Part shown: piece by piece, positions 25,086 to 33,487 of the stretch
Numbering within the stretch: the stretch's first letter is position 1
How the letters are laid out: each line of letters starts with the position of its first letter
The notes under the pieces: generated by a model
The model's database searches: none
Told to the model about the DNA's origin: nothing
The model's input: the letters and a program-made list of their open reading frames with translations, nothing else
NCBI GenBank assembly: GCA_963734275.1
Contig: CAVTGO010000006.1
Location: forward strand, 62,001-126,000
Direction of reading: 5' to 3'
DNA: 64,000 bases
Origin: CAVTGO01 sp963734275
GTDB taxonomy: Bacteria > Actinomycetota > UBA4738 > HRBIN12
Program-made: the position numbers and the translations under genes

Positions 25086-25664
25086 TCAGCGCTCGAACGG
25101 TGCGGCGTCCTCGTCCGACATCCACGCCGGGCGGACCCCGTGTCCCACCGTCGAGATGTGATTCTCCTCGACCTCCTCGCCGTATTCCCACGCCTGCCCT
25201 CGCTGGATCGCCAGGATCGCGTTGATCTCGCCCGCGTGGTACTGCCAGTGTCCCGCCACCATCACGACGATCTCCCGGAGCGGAGCCGTTCCGCCCCAGT
25301 GAACGGGCACCGGCGCGCCGAGATCCTCGGCGGCTTCGACCGACGACAGCCACCTCTCGGCCGTATCGTCGAACCACGCCAGGATCTCGTCGAGGTACTC
25401 CTGCGAAGGCTCGATCCGGTCGCGGAGGCCTCGGGGCCAGTCCGTGCCCTCCCAGTGCCGGGGCTCGGGCTCGAAGGCGTACGAGCGGTAGACCTCGCTC
25501 CAGCCGGCCACGTGCTTCGCGATACCGAGGACCGACCGGTAACCGCCGGCGGAGGCAAAGGCTTCGTCGAGTGAGACCCCGCCAAGGTTCTCCGTGAAGG
25601 TCCGGCGGGCGTCCTCGAGCGTCGCACGCGCCAGGTCGGCCTCACCACCCACGTCGCCGATCAT
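25086..25664 (-). CDS. DinB-like family protein
   Basis: 192 residues from ATG 25664. The four-helix DinB/YfiT-type fold is indicated by the helical N-terminus (ADLARATLEDARRTFTENL), the metal-ligand His in GIAKHVAGWSEVY, and the C-terminal MVAGHWQYHAGEINAILAIQRG with the two further His. Such proteins bind a metal and act as thiol-dependent transferases or of unknown function. Start codon GTG at 25667 is equally possible. Confidence 0.8.
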   Translation of the reverse strand: MIGDVGGEADLARATLEDARRTFTENLGGVSLDEAFASAGGYRSVLGIAKHVAGWSEVYRSYAFEPEPRHWEGTDWPRGLRDRIEPSQEYLDEILAWFDDTAERWLSSVEAAEDLGAPVPVHWGGTAPLREIVVMVAGHWQYHAGEINAILAIQRGQAWEYGEEVEENHISTVGHGVRPAWMSDEDAAPFER

Positions 25665-25705
25665 GACACGGAGCGGTGCGACGCTCGTCCGGTCGCCGTC
25701 CGACG

Positions 25706-26382
25706 ATGCGCCGGTCGAGCGAACCGGGGGGTTGCGTGGGGCGGGCGGTCGGGGTCGGGGTGGTGATCGTCCTCGCGACCGAGGCCGGGTTCCCGATCCC
25801 GGTGCCGGCCGACCTGGTGCTCCTCGGGCTCGGGGAGCGGGCGGGCGCCGAACATGGTCCCGCTGTGGGCCGTGATGCTCTGGCTGGAGGTCGTCGTGAT
25901 CGCCGGCACCCTCACCCTGCTGCTCCTCGCGCGGCGTCTCGGTCACGGGTTGCTCGAACGTCTCTCGTCGCGTCGCCCCGCGATCGGCGCCCGGGTCGAC
26001 CGGGTTCGGGGAGCGATCGAGCGCCGAGGCAGCCTCGGCCTGGCCGTCGGGCGGACCACGCCGGGGCCGCGCACCCTCACGGTCCTCGTCGCCGCGCTGT
26101 CGACGATCTCGTTCGGCGTGGCGCTCGGGGCACTGGTTCTCGGCAGCTCGATCTTCGCCCAAGGCACCTGCTCCTCGGGTACGCGATCGGGCCGCCGGCG
26201 CGCGCGTTCGTCGAGCGGCTGCCCCTGGTGGCGATCGGCGTCTCGCTGCTGCTCGCCGGCATCGCCTCGCCGTCTGGATCGCCCGCCGGGGCAGATCGGC
26301 CGGCGCCCGAGGCTGGATCGAGGGCGCGTGTCCCACCTGCCTGGCGCTCGGCCTGCTCGACGGGGCTGACGTCGCCGGCTAG
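25706..26382 (+). pseudogene. DedA/VTT-type membrane protein with three frameshifts
   Basis: The coding path crosses frames at about 25845, 26165 and 26265. In order the segments read VVIVLATEAGFPIPVPADLVLLGLGE, then VPLWAVMLWLEVVVIAGTL through GRTTPGPRTLTVLVAALSTISFGVALGALVLGSSIFAQ, then HLLLGYAIGPPARAFVERLPLVAIGVSLLLAGIA, then AVWIARRGRSAG to a TAG at 26380-26382. The order and motifs fit a DedA/SNARE-associated-type protein. Three single-base shifts in one gene mean it is dead or badly sequenced. Its stop codon lies inside the CTAG at the IS481 left junction. Confidence 0.75.
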
Positions 26383-26383
26383 C

Positions 26384-27427
26384 TGTAGTTCCCACCAAGG
26401 TTGTTGACAGGCGAGAGCCTCCGTTCACGGTTGGGGCTTGTCCGAGTCCCTGACCGGAAGGAGGCTCTCGTGGCCCATCGTAGGGCGAGACTCACGCCGT
26501 TCGGACGGCTGCTGCTCGTTTCCAGGATCTTGGAGCAGGGATGGTCGGTGTCAGCGGCCGCGGAGTCGCTCGGCGTCTCCCGCGCGACGGCTCACAAGTG
26601 GTTGCGACGCTTCCGTGAGGAGGGCATCGAGGGTCTCCAAGACCGCTCGAGCGCGCCGGTTCGACGTCCCCGCGCGCTGGCGGAGCGCGAGGTCGAGCGG
26701 ATCGTTCGAGCCAGGCGCCGGCTCAAGGTCGGCCCGCACCGGCTCGGACCAGAGCTCGGCTATCCCCGCTCGACGGTCTACGCCGTCCTTCGCCGTCGCG
26801 GTCTGTCGCGCCTGTCGCACCTGGACCGCCCCACCGCCTCACCGGTGCGCTATGAGCGCGACCGTCCGGGGGAGCTCATCCACGTCGATGTGAAGAAGCT
26901 CGGCAGGATCCGTCCCGGAGGCGGGTGGAAGATGCGCGGGCGAAGCACGGCCACCAAGGCTCCGAAGCATCGGGGCGTCGGCTACGACTACCTGCACGTC
27001 GCGGTCGATGACCACTCACGCTACGCCTACGTGGAGTCGCTCCCCGACGAGAAGGGGCGCACCTGCGCCGGCTTCGTGCTCCGCGCGGCCGCGCACTTCG
27101 CGGAGTTCGGCGTCCAGGTCGAGCGGATCATGACCGACCGGGCCATGAACTACGTGCTCTCCCCAGACTTCGCGCTCGCTCTCGAGGCGATCGGCGCCGC
27201 GCACCGTACGACGCGGCCCTACCGGCCGCAGACCAACGGGAAGGCCGAGCGGTTCAATCGCACGATGCTCGAAGAGTGGGCCTATGCCACCCTCTATCGC
27301 TCGAACGAGGCCAGGCTCGCTTCCCTCCCGCGCTGGCTCGAGACCTACAATCGGCGACGTCCCCATACCGCGCTCGGAGGGCACCCACCAGTCTCTCGAC
27401 TCTCAACAACGTGAGTGGGAACTACAC
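26384..27427 (+). mobile_element. IS481-family insertion sequence, apparently intact
   Basis: About 1.04 kb bounded by imperfect inverted repeats of some 37 bp; the left end starts TGTAGTTCCCAC and the right end is its complement with about six mismatches. The element encodes a single transposase, whose last codons run into the right repeat. Flanking bases CTAGC (26379-26383 and 27428-27432) are duplicated, consistent with the CTAG-centred targets reported for IS481 relatives. Whether the outermost C at each side belongs to the element or the duplication is ambiguous by 1-2 nt. Confidence 0.9.
26470..27414 (+). CDS. IS481-family transposase
   Basis: 314 residues from GTG 26470, supported by GGAAGGAGG 5-8 nt upstream. 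An N-terminal helix-turn-helix (WSVSAAAESLGVSRATAHKWLRRF) is followed by a linker and an rve integrase core. The catalytic triad can be placed at ELIHVDVKKLG (Asp), IMTDRAMNYV (Asp) and QTNGKAERFNRTMLEEW (Glu). The C-terminal YNRRRPHTALGGHPP is a typical ending of this family. All key residues are present, so the element may still move. Confidence 0.93.
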   Translation: MAHRRARLTPFGRLLLVSRILEQGWSVSAAAESLGVSRATAHKWLRRFREEGIEGLQDRSSAPVRRPRALAEREVERIVRARRRLKVGPHRLGPELGYPRSTVYAVLRRRGLSRLSHLDRPTASPVRYERDRPGELIHVDVKKLGRIRPGGGWKMRGRSTATKAPKHRGVGYDYLHVAVDDHSRYAYVESLPDEKGRTCAGFVLRAAAHFAEFGVQVERIMTDRAMNYVLSPDFALALEAIGAAHRTTRPYRPQTNGKAERFNRTMLEEWAYATLYRSNEARLASLPRWLETYNRRRPHTALGGHPPVSRLSTT

Positions 27428-27811
27428 CTAGCCCAGGTAGGCGTCGACCGCGTCCGGATCCTCGCTGAAGAGCCAGAACTCCGAGATCTTGCCGTCGCGG
27501 AAGTGGCAGACGAACATGTCGTTGCTGTCCAGCGTCTCGTCGCCCCGCTTGTAGTGCGATCGCTGGAGGGAGACCCCGTGCTCGTCGTCGGCCAGGTACG
27601 CGTGCGGCTCGAACGAGTACTCGCCCGCGCGCTCGATGAACCGACCGAACAGCTCGACGAACTGATCCTTGCCCTTGTAGTCCCCCGCCAGCGAGCTCTT
27701 GCCCGGGATGTGGACGATCACGTCATCGGCGAAGGACGCGGTGAACGCGTCCAGATCACCCCGCGCCTGCGCCTCGTCCCCGTCTCGTAGCAGCTTCTCG
27801 TTCGGGTGCAT
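27428..27811 (-). CDS. SnoaL-like/nuclear transport factor 2 fold protein
   Basis: 127 residues starting MHPNEKLLRDGDEAQARGDLDAFTASFADDVIVHIPGKSSLAGDY, a standard SnoaL-like opening: a helix, then a strand with the pocket-lining His. The rest (GVSLQRSHYKRGDETLDSNDMFVCHFRDGKISEFWLFSEDPDAVDAYLG) forms the curved sheet. Role unknown; such folds serve as hydrolases, isomerases or ligand sinks. The TAG stop at 27428-27430 is part of the CTAG duplicated by the adjacent IS481 element, so the insertion left the protein intact. Confidence 0.85.
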   Translation of the reverse strand: MHPNEKLLRDGDEAQARGDLDAFTASFADDVIVHIPGKSSLAGDYKGKDQFVELFGRFIERAGEYSFEPHAYLADDEHGVSLQRSHYKRGDETLDSNDMFVCHFRDGKISEFWLFSEDPDAVDAYLG

Positions 27812-27834
27812 CTCCTGCCTCCTTCGCTCCAGGC

Positions 27835-27860
27835 GGGCGGGTCACCGGAGCGACCCGCCC
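27835..27860 (-). terminator. Hairpin after the NMT1-type importer operon
   Basis: A 9-bp perfect stem (GGGCGGGTC/GACCCGCCC) with an 8-nt loop lies 32 nt beyond the stop of the binding-protein gene ending at 27893 and just upstream of the SnoaL-like gene. It probably ends the pyrimidine-type operon transcribed from about 33490. Confidence 0.65.
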
Positions 27861-27892
27861 GACCCCGCATCCTTCGACCCGAGCGTGAATGC

Positions 27893-29065
27893 TCAGGCAC
27901 CACCCTCTTCCAGCGTCACCTCGATCGGCGCGAAGTCCGCACCGTTGATGTCGACGCCGAGCTCTTCCAGGTTCGCGTGCGCCTCGGTGATGATGTCGTT
28001 CGTGAACGCCTCCGCGTCCGCCGGCGCGGTCAGGACCGTGGCGCCCTCGAGGTTCGGCGTGTTCAGAGCGAGCTCAACCGTCCGGTCCCACGCGGCCTGA
28101 TCGATGAATCCCACGCCGTTCTCGGCGGGCCAGATGAGCTTGTTGATCTCGTTCATCTGCCAGAGCTGGTGGCTGTCTCCGAGCTGAGAGCCCTGCGAGA
28201 CCACCAGGTCACGGCATGCCTCGACGTTGTCTCGACAGTACGCCCATCCCTGCAGGGAGGCCGTCACGAGGCGCACCGCGATGTCCCGGTACCCTTCCTC
28301 GTTCGCGAGCCGTTCGCCGTCGGCCCAGATCGCGTCCTGCAGCATGCCGACGCCGACCTCCTCGTACGAGATCACGTTGAGGTCTTCCGGTTGGTAGAGC
28401 TCACCGGTCTCGGGGTTCACCGCCTCGAGCACCTGCGCGTACTCGTTGTAGGTCATCGCCTCGGCGGCGTCGATGTCGCCCGAGAGCAAGCCGTCCATGT
28501 TGAAGTCCTGTTGGACGAGCGTGACGTCGGTTGCCGGGTCGAGACCGGCCTGCCCGAGCGCCGCGAAGACCTCGAACTCGTTGCCGAACCCCCAGTTGCC
28601 GATGGTCTTGCCCGCGAAGTCCTCGGGCGTCGTGATGCCGGAGTCAGCGAACGACACCTGGAGCGTCCCCGAGCGCTGGAACACCTGGGCGATATCGACG
28701 ATGTCGGCTCCCGCCTCCCTGGTCGCCAGCGCCTTCGGGACCCACGCGACCGCGAAGTCCACCGCACCGTCGGCAAGGGGTTGCTGCGGCACGATGTCGA
28801 CCCCGCCCTCGACGAGCTCGACGTCGAGGCATTGGTCCGCGTAGAGCCCCTGATCCTGCGCGGCGTAGTAGCCGGCCATCTGTGCCTGGATGTACCACTG
28901 CATCTGGAAGCTGACCTCGTCGACCGTGTCGCAGTCTCCGCCGCCGCCGTCTCCGCCCCCGCCTCCGCCCCCGCCTCCGCCTCCGCCGTCGTCATCACCG
29001 CAGGCCGCCGCGACGAGCGCGAGCGCGAGCACGCCGGCCGCGAGGATCCTCCGCTTCCCTCTCAT
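27893..29065 (-). CDS. ABC transporter substrate-binding lipoprotein (NMT1/THI5-like)
   Basis: 390 residues from ATG 29065. The lipobox region LALALVAAAC precedes an acidic DDD and a run of twelve glycines, Asp, then four glycines, which acts as a flexible tether. The mature domain has the NMT1/SsuA/ThiY fold (FQMQWYIQAQMAGYYAAQDQGLYADQCLDVELVEGG; GKTIGNWGFGNEFEVFAALGQAGLDP). In known clusters this subfamily serves pyrimidine or hydantoin-like compounds, but thiamine precursor or sulfonate uptake cannot be excluded. It is the last gene of a six-gene operon with two permeases, an ATPase and two catabolic enzymes. Confidence 0.9.
   Translation of the reverse strand: MRGKRRILAAGVLALALVAAACGDDDGGGGGGGGGGGGDGGGGDCDTVDEVSFQMQWYIQAQMAGYYAAQDQGLYADQCLDVELVEGGVDIVPQQPLADGAVDFAVAWVPKALATREAGADIVDIAQVFQRSGTLQVSFADSGITTPEDFAGKTIGNWGFGNEFEVFAALGQAGLDPATDVTLVQQDFNMDGLLSGDIDAAEAMTYNEYAQVLEAVNPETGELYQPEDLNVISYEEVGVGMLQDAIWADGERLANEEGYRDIAVRLVTASLQGWAYCRDNVEACRDLVVSQGSQLGDSHQLWQMNEINKLIWPAENGVGFIDQAAWDRTVELALNTPNLEGATVLTAPADAEAFTNDIITEAHANLEELGVDINGADFAPIEVTLEEGGA
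28934..28990 (-). repeat. GGN microsatellite encoding a polyglycine tether
   Basis: A tract of GGC/GGA/GGG codons in the binding-protein gene encodes twelve successive glycines, one Asp and four more glycines just after the lipid-anchored Cys. Triplet tracts of this kind can expand or contract in frame, changing linker length without breaking the gene. Confidence 0.8.
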
Positions 29066-29123
29066 CTGCGCCCCCTTCCCCCGACGGGCAGCCCCCGCCG
29101 ATGCTTCTCCATGCGACACGACA

Positions 29124-29915
29124 TCATGCCCCAACCGTCTCGCGCGCGCCGGCGCCTCCCGGCACGGCGACCCACTCGAGGACGACGACCACGAGATAGA
29201 ACGTGAGGCCGAGCAGGCAGGCTCCGAGGACGTAGGCCCAAGCCTCGGCGTTGTTCGACAACGCGATGTTGCTCACGATCCGGCTCCCGAGTCCGTTCTG
29301 CGAGCCGCCGAAGTACTCGGAGACGAACGCGGTGATCACCGCCGCCGGCGCCGCGATCTTGAGCGCCGTGAACAGGTACGGGACGGCGTTCGGGATGCGA
29401 ACCTTGCGAAGGATCGCCAACTCGCTCGCGGCGTAGGAGCGCATCAGTTCGAGCTGGATCGAACCGACCTCGCGCAGCCCTCGTGCAACGTTCACGAGCA
29501 CGATGAAGTAGACGACGAGCGTGACCATCAGCCGCCGTGGCACCTCGCTCGTGACCGGGAACATGTTGTTGAAGACCGCCACGAGCACGAAGATCGGCAC
29601 GGCGTTCAACCCGATCGCCAGAGGGGTCATCAGGTCGTTCAGCAGATGGAACCGCGCCAGGAGGAAGCTCATCGAGATCCCGAGCGCGGTGCCGACGATC
29701 AGACCCACCAGCGCGTTGGATCCCGAAACCTTCGTGGCCTCCCAGATCAGTGCCGTGTTGGTTCGGAACGCGTCCCAGATCGCCGAGGGCGCGGGCAGGA
29801 AGTACGGCTGGAAGTCGAACACCTCGACCGCCGCCTCCCACAGGACGAGGAATGCGATGCCGAAGGCGACGGGCGGCCAGACGAGGCCGAAGAGGGAAGC
29901 TCCGGTGCGCCTCAT
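29124..29915 (-). CDS. ABC transporter permease (SsuC/ThiX type), copy 1
   Basis: 263 residues, six membrane segments, with the EAA-type loop ELMRSYAASELAILRKVRIPNAVPYLFTALKIAAPAA, as in BPD_transp_1 permeases for nitrate, sulfonate and pyrimidine-type substrates. It overlaps the ATPase stop region by 4 nt (29912-29915). A second permease of the same type is encoded on the other side of the ATPase gene, so the channel is likely a heterodimer. Confidence 0.9.
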   Translation of the reverse strand: MRRTGASLFGLVWPPVAFGIAFLVLWEAAVEVFDFQPYFLPAPSAIWDAFRTNTALIWEATKVSGSNALVGLIVGTALGISMSFLLARFHLLNDLMTPLAIGLNAVPIFVLVAVFNNMFPVTSEVPRRLMVTLVVYFIVLVNVARGLREVGSIQLELMRSYAASELAILRKVRIPNAVPYLFTALKIAAPAAVITAFVSEYFGGSQNGLGSRIVSNIALSNNAEAWAYVLGACLLGLTFYLVVVVLEWVAVPGGAGARETVGA

Positions 29916-30730
29916 CCTTCGACGGACCCCTCGAGTGCCTGCTCGAGATCGGGCGCGATACCCGAGTCGATCCCGCGGAGCGCCTCGCGCACCTCGGTCA
30001 CCTTCTTGAAGAACGCGTCGGCCTCGCGGGTATCGACGTCGCGCCGCGTCCCGAGGTCAACGTCGATCACGTCCGTGATGCGGCCGGGGCGCGGCGACAT
30101 CACCACGACGCGGGTAGACAGGTAGACAGCCTCCGGGATCGAGTGCGTCACGAACACCACCGTGGTCGCGGTCTCACCGCAGATCCGAAGCAGCTCGGCC
30201 TGCATGTGCTCGCGGGTCATCTCGTCGAGCGCCCCGAACGGTTCGTCCATCAGGAGCAGTGGTGGATGGGCAGCCAGTGCGCGCGCGATCGCCACCCGTT
30301 GCTGCATGCCGCCGGAGAGTTGCCACGGGAAATGGTCGGCGAACTCGGGCAGCTTGACCAGTTCGAGCATCTCGAGCGCGCGTTGCCGCCGTCGTGCCCG
30401 GTCCCACCCCTTGAGCTCGAGCGGCAGTTCGATGTTCTTCGTCACGTCCCGCCAGTCGAAGAGCCCGGCCTGTTGGAACGCCATGCCGTAGTCCTGATCC
30501 AACCGAGCCTTCCGCGCCGGCTTGCCGTTGACGAGGACCTCACCGGTCGTGGGCTCCGTCAGGTTGGCGATCAGCCGGAGCTGCGTCGACTTCCCGCATC
30601 CCGAGGGGCCGATCAGCGACACGAACTCGCCCGGCTCGATCGTGAGGTCGATGCCAACGAGGGCCTCCACGGCGTTCGGACGACCGACGTTGAACACCTT
30701 GGTGAGGTCCCGAACCTCGACGGCCGTCAC
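29912..30730 (-). CDS. ABC transporter ATP-binding protein (SsuB/TauB type)
   Basis: 272 residues from GTG 30730, which overlaps the TGA of the upstream permease (GTGA). Contains Walker A GPSGCGKST, the Q-loop FQQAGLFDW, signature LSGGMQQRVAIARAL, Walker B LLLMDEPFGALDE and H-loop VFVTHSIPEAVYL. It energises import through the two flanking permeases. The C-terminus (REALRGIDSGIAPDLEQALEGSVEG) is short, without a regulatory domain. Confidence 0.93.
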   Translation of the reverse strand: MTAVEVRDLTKVFNVGRPNAVEALVGIDLTIEPGEFVSLIGPSGCGKSTQLRLIANLTEPTTGEVLVNGKPARKARLDQDYGMAFQQAGLFDWRDVTKNIELPLELKGWDRARRRQRALEMLELVKLPEFADHFPWQLSGGMQQRVAIARALAAHPPLLLMDEPFGALDEMTREHMQAELLRICGETATTVVFVTHSIPEAVYLSTRVVVMSPRPGRITDVIDVDLGTRRDVDTREADAFFKKVTEVREALRGIDSGIAPDLEQALEGSVEG

Positions 30731-31608
30731 TCGGTACCCTCCCTCGGTCGGTTGCGCATCAACGTCGTGTCGGCCAAGGTGACCAGCCCCACCATGACGA
30801 GGCCAAGGAGGGCCGTCACGAGAACCGCCGTGTAGACCTTCGAGGGATCGCCCGTCGCCTGACGCGCGTATTCGATGATCAGGCGTCCGACCCCGCCGGC
30901 CAGGCCGGTCGACAGCTCGGCGACGATCACACCGATCACCGAGGCCGTAGCCGCCAGCTTGAGTGCGGGGATCATGTACGGAACCGCGGCCGGGAAGCGC
31001 AGCTTGAACAGCGTCTGGCGCCACGAGGCCGCGAACGAGTCCATGACCTCCAGCGAGGCCCGTGGGGTCGACGTCAGCCCCTTGAGCGTGCCCACCGCGA
31101 CGGGGAAGAAGGCGAGGAAGGCGCCCATCATCGCTGCCGACAACCATCGTGGCCATTCGAACCCACCGATCGAGAGCCTGCCGCCCCAGCTCACGACGAG
31201 CGGTGCGAGGGCGATCAGCGGGACGGTCTGCGAGATCACGAGGTAGGGAAGCAGGCCGCGCTCGACCACCTTGAACCGGGCCATGAGGATGGCGAGGCCC
31301 AGGCCGAACAACGTGCCGATCGCGAAGCCCGCGAGGGCGATCCGAAGCGTGAACCACGCACCCTGCAGGACGACGACCGCGATGGGGGTGGATGACCCGC
31401 GTCGCTCGGGCTCGGCGTACCGGGAGAGGACGTCCCAGACGTGCGGCATCGCGGTGTCGTTGGCACGGGGGAGGATCGTCCAGCCGAACACCGACCCGCC
31501 GTCCTGCGGCCCGAGCCATTTGTAGAGCTCCCACAGGGAGGCGACCAGCAGCAGGGACAGCGCGAACATCCACGCGCGCCGGGTGCGGCGAGCGGTTCGG
31601 GTGTCCAC
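30727..31608 (-). CDS. ABC transporter permease (SsuC/ThiX type), copy 2
   Basis: 293 residues with six membrane segments and the loop EVMDSFAASWRQTLFKLRFPAAVPYMIPALKLAATASVIGVIVAEL. It is related to but clearly different from the permease at 29124. Its stop abuts the ATPase start with a 4-nt overlap, and the LLM flavoenzyme gene ends directly before its start (31609), so transcription is continuous. A pair of distinct permeases around one ATPase fits a heterodimeric importer. Confidence 0.9.
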   Translation of the reverse strand: MDTRTARRTRRAWMFALSLLLVASLWELYKWLGPQDGGSVFGWTILPRANDTAMPHVWDVLSRYAEPERRGSSTPIAVVVLQGAWFTLRIALAGFAIGTLFGLGLAILMARFKVVERGLLPYLVISQTVPLIALAPLVVSWGGRLSIGGFEWPRWLSAAMMGAFLAFFPVAVGTLKGLTSTPRASLEVMDSFAASWRQTLFKLRFPAAVPYMIPALKLAATASVIGVIVAELSTGLAGGVGRLIIEYARQATGDPSKVYTAVLVTALLGLVMVGLVTLADTTLMRNRPREGTE

Positions 31609-32625
31609 CTACGTCGTCGCCCGCACGATGTCGGCGATGGCCGGGATCACCTTCTCGCCGTAGACCTGCAGGGTCTCGTCCTTGGCGTCGTGCTGCAGAT
31701 AGACGGCGAACTGGTCCACACCCAAGCTCTCGAGCTCCTCGAGGCGCCGGACGTGTTCCTCGACCGGCCCGAGGACGCAGAACCGGTCGACGATCTCGTC
31801 GGGGACGAAGTCGGTATGGACGTTCCCCGCCTGGCCGTGCTCGTTGTAGTCGTAGCCCTCCCGGCCCGCTATGTACTCGGTGAGGGCGGTCGGGACGCCC
31901 GAGCTCTCGCCGTAGCGCGCGACGATGTCGGCGACGTGGTTGCCCACCATGCCGCCGAACCAGCGGGTCTGGTCTCGCGCGTGGGCGAGGTCGTCGCTCA
32001 CGTACGCCGGCGCCGCGACGCAGATCGTGACGGCGTCCGGATCTCGGCCCGCCTCCTCGGCGGCCGCGCGCACCGCGCCGATCGTCCACGCCGTGATGGC
32101 CGGATCGGCGAGCTGGAGGATGAAGCCGTCACCCACCTCCCCCGCCAGCGCCAGGGCCTTCGGGCCGTAGCCGGCCACCCAGACCTCGACCCGGCTGCGC
32201 GAGGCCCACGGGAACCGGATCGTCGAGCCCTTGTACTCGACGGCCCGGCCGTTGGCGAGCTCGCGGATCACGTGGACGGCCTCACGGAGCGTCGCGAGGG
32301 TCGCGGGCTTGCCGTTCGTGACCCGGACGGCGGAGTCGCCGCGGCCGATGCCGATCACGGTGCGGTTGCCGAACATCTCGTTCAGCGTGGCGAACAGGCT
32401 GGCGTTCACCGTCCAGTCCCGTGTGGCTGGGTTCGTGACCATCGGCCCTACGATCACGTTGCGGGTCTCGGCCAGGATCCGTGTGTAGATCGGGAACGGC
32501 TCCTGCCACAGGATGTGGCTGTCGAACGTCCACACGTGGCTGAACCCGTAGGTCTCCGCCCGCTTGGCCAGATCCACCACGCGCGAGCTCGGCGGGGTGG
32601 TCTGCAGGACGACGCCGATGTCCAT
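31609..32625 (-). CDS. LLM-class F420-dependent oxidoreductase (TIGR03842-like)
   Basis: 338 residues of the luciferase-like monooxygenase barrel. Landmarks are DIGVVLQTTPPSSRVVDLAKRAE, FSHVWTFDSHILWQEPF, RNVIVGPMVTNPATRDWTV and VWVAGYGPKALALAGEVGDGFI. The TIGR03842 group is typically encoded with hydantoinase and beta-ureidopropionase genes of reductive pyrimidine breakdown, and here it sits between such an importer and an amidase. The exact reaction is unknown; F420 rather than FMN is the expected cofactor. Confidence 0.88.
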   Translation of the reverse strand: MDIGVVLQTTPPSSRVVDLAKRAETYGFSHVWTFDSHILWQEPFPIYTRILAETRNVIVGPMVTNPATRDWTVNASLFATLNEMFGNRTVIGIGRGDSAVRVTNGKPATLATLREAVHVIRELANGRAVEYKGSTIRFPWASRSRVEVWVAGYGPKALALAGEVGDGFILQLADPAITAWTIGAVRAAAEEAGRDPDAVTICVAAPAYVSDDLAHARDQTRWFGGMVGNHVADIVARYGESSGVPTALTEYIAGREGYDYNEHGQAGNVHTDFVPDEIVDRFCVLGPVEEHVRRLEELESLGVDQFAVYLQHDAKDETLQVYGEKVIPAIADIVRATT

Positions 32626-32644
32626 GCGCGCTGCTCCCCCACCG

Positions 32645-33487
32645 TCAGCGGGCGACGATGTCCTCGTACGCGTCCGGCCGGCGGTCGCGGTAGAACGCCC
32701 AACGGTCGCGCACCTCGCGGATCTTGTCGAGGTCGAGGTCCCGCACGATCAGCTCGGGCTTGTAGGCGTCACCCACCTCGCCCACGAACTGACCCTCCGG
32801 GTCCACGAAGTAGCTCTGCCCGTAGAAGTCGTCATCTCCGAGCGGCTCGATCCCCACGCGGTTGATCGCGCCCACGAAGTACATGTTCGCGACGGCCGAA
32901 GCGGGCTGCTCCAGCCGCCACAGGTACTCGCTGAGCCCGCGGTGGGTCGCCGAGGGGTTGAAGACGATCTCGGCGCCGTGCAGGCCGAGGATGCGCCAGC
33001 CCTCGGGGAAGTGGCGGTCGTAGCAGATGTAGACGCCCACCTTGCCGACGGCCGTTTCGAACACGGGGTATCCGTCCGTGCCGGGTGCGAAGTAGAACTT
33101 CTCCCAGAACCCCTTCACCTGCGGGATGTGCTGCTTGCGGTACTTTCCGAGGTACGAGCCGTCCGCGTCGATCACGGCGGCGGTGTTGAAGTACAGGCCC
33201 GGCTGCACGATCTCGTACATCGGCAGCACCATGACCATGCCGAGCTCCTTGGCGATGCCCTGGAAACGCTGCGTGGTCGGTCCGTCGGGGATCGGCTCGG
33301 TGTAGCTGTAGTACTCGGCGTCCTGCACTTGGCAGAAGTACGGCCCGTAGAACAGCTCCTGGAAGCAGATGACCTCGGCGCCCTGAGCGGAGGCCTCGCG
33401 CGCCGCCTCCTCGTGCTTGTCGATCATCGATTCCTGGTCGCCCGACCAGTCGGTCTGCAGGAGCGCCGCCTTCACGATCCTCGACAT
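32645..33487 (-). CDS. Nitrilase-superfamily amidohydrolase, beta-ureidopropionase-like
   Basis: 280 residues from ATG 33487, with GGAGG 5 nt upstream. The nitrilase triad is clear: Glu44 (CFQELF), Lys118 (GKYRKQHIP) and Cys155 (YICYDRHFPEG). The surrounding residues fit N-carbamoyl-beta-alanine amidohydrolase, which releases ammonia, CO2 and beta-alanine in the last step of uracil breakdown. N-carbamoyl-D-amino-acid hydrolysis is the main alternative. It heads the operon with the LLM enzyme and importer, but the preceding enzyme, dihydropyrimidinase, is not in the window. Confidence 0.88.
   Translation of the reverse strand: MSRIVKAALLQTDWSGDQESMIDKHEEAAREASAQGAEVICFQELFYGPYFCQVQDAEYYSYTEPIPDGPTTQRFQGIAKELGMVMVLPMYEIVQPGLYFNTAAVIDADGSYLGKYRKQHIPQVKGFWEKFYFAPGTDGYPVFETAVGKVGVYICYDRHFPEGWRILGLHGAEIVFNPSATHRGLSEYLWRLEQPASAVANMYFVGAINRVGIEPLGDDDFYGQSYFVDPEGQFVGEVGDAYKPELIVRDLDLDKIREVRDRWAFYRDRRPDAYEDIVAR

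Noticed and set aside
28934..28990. Repeated CCGCC units resembling a short repeat array
   Set aside because: There are no spacers and the unit is a codon triplet inside a coding frame, so it is not a CRISPR. No CRISPR array was seen elsewhere.
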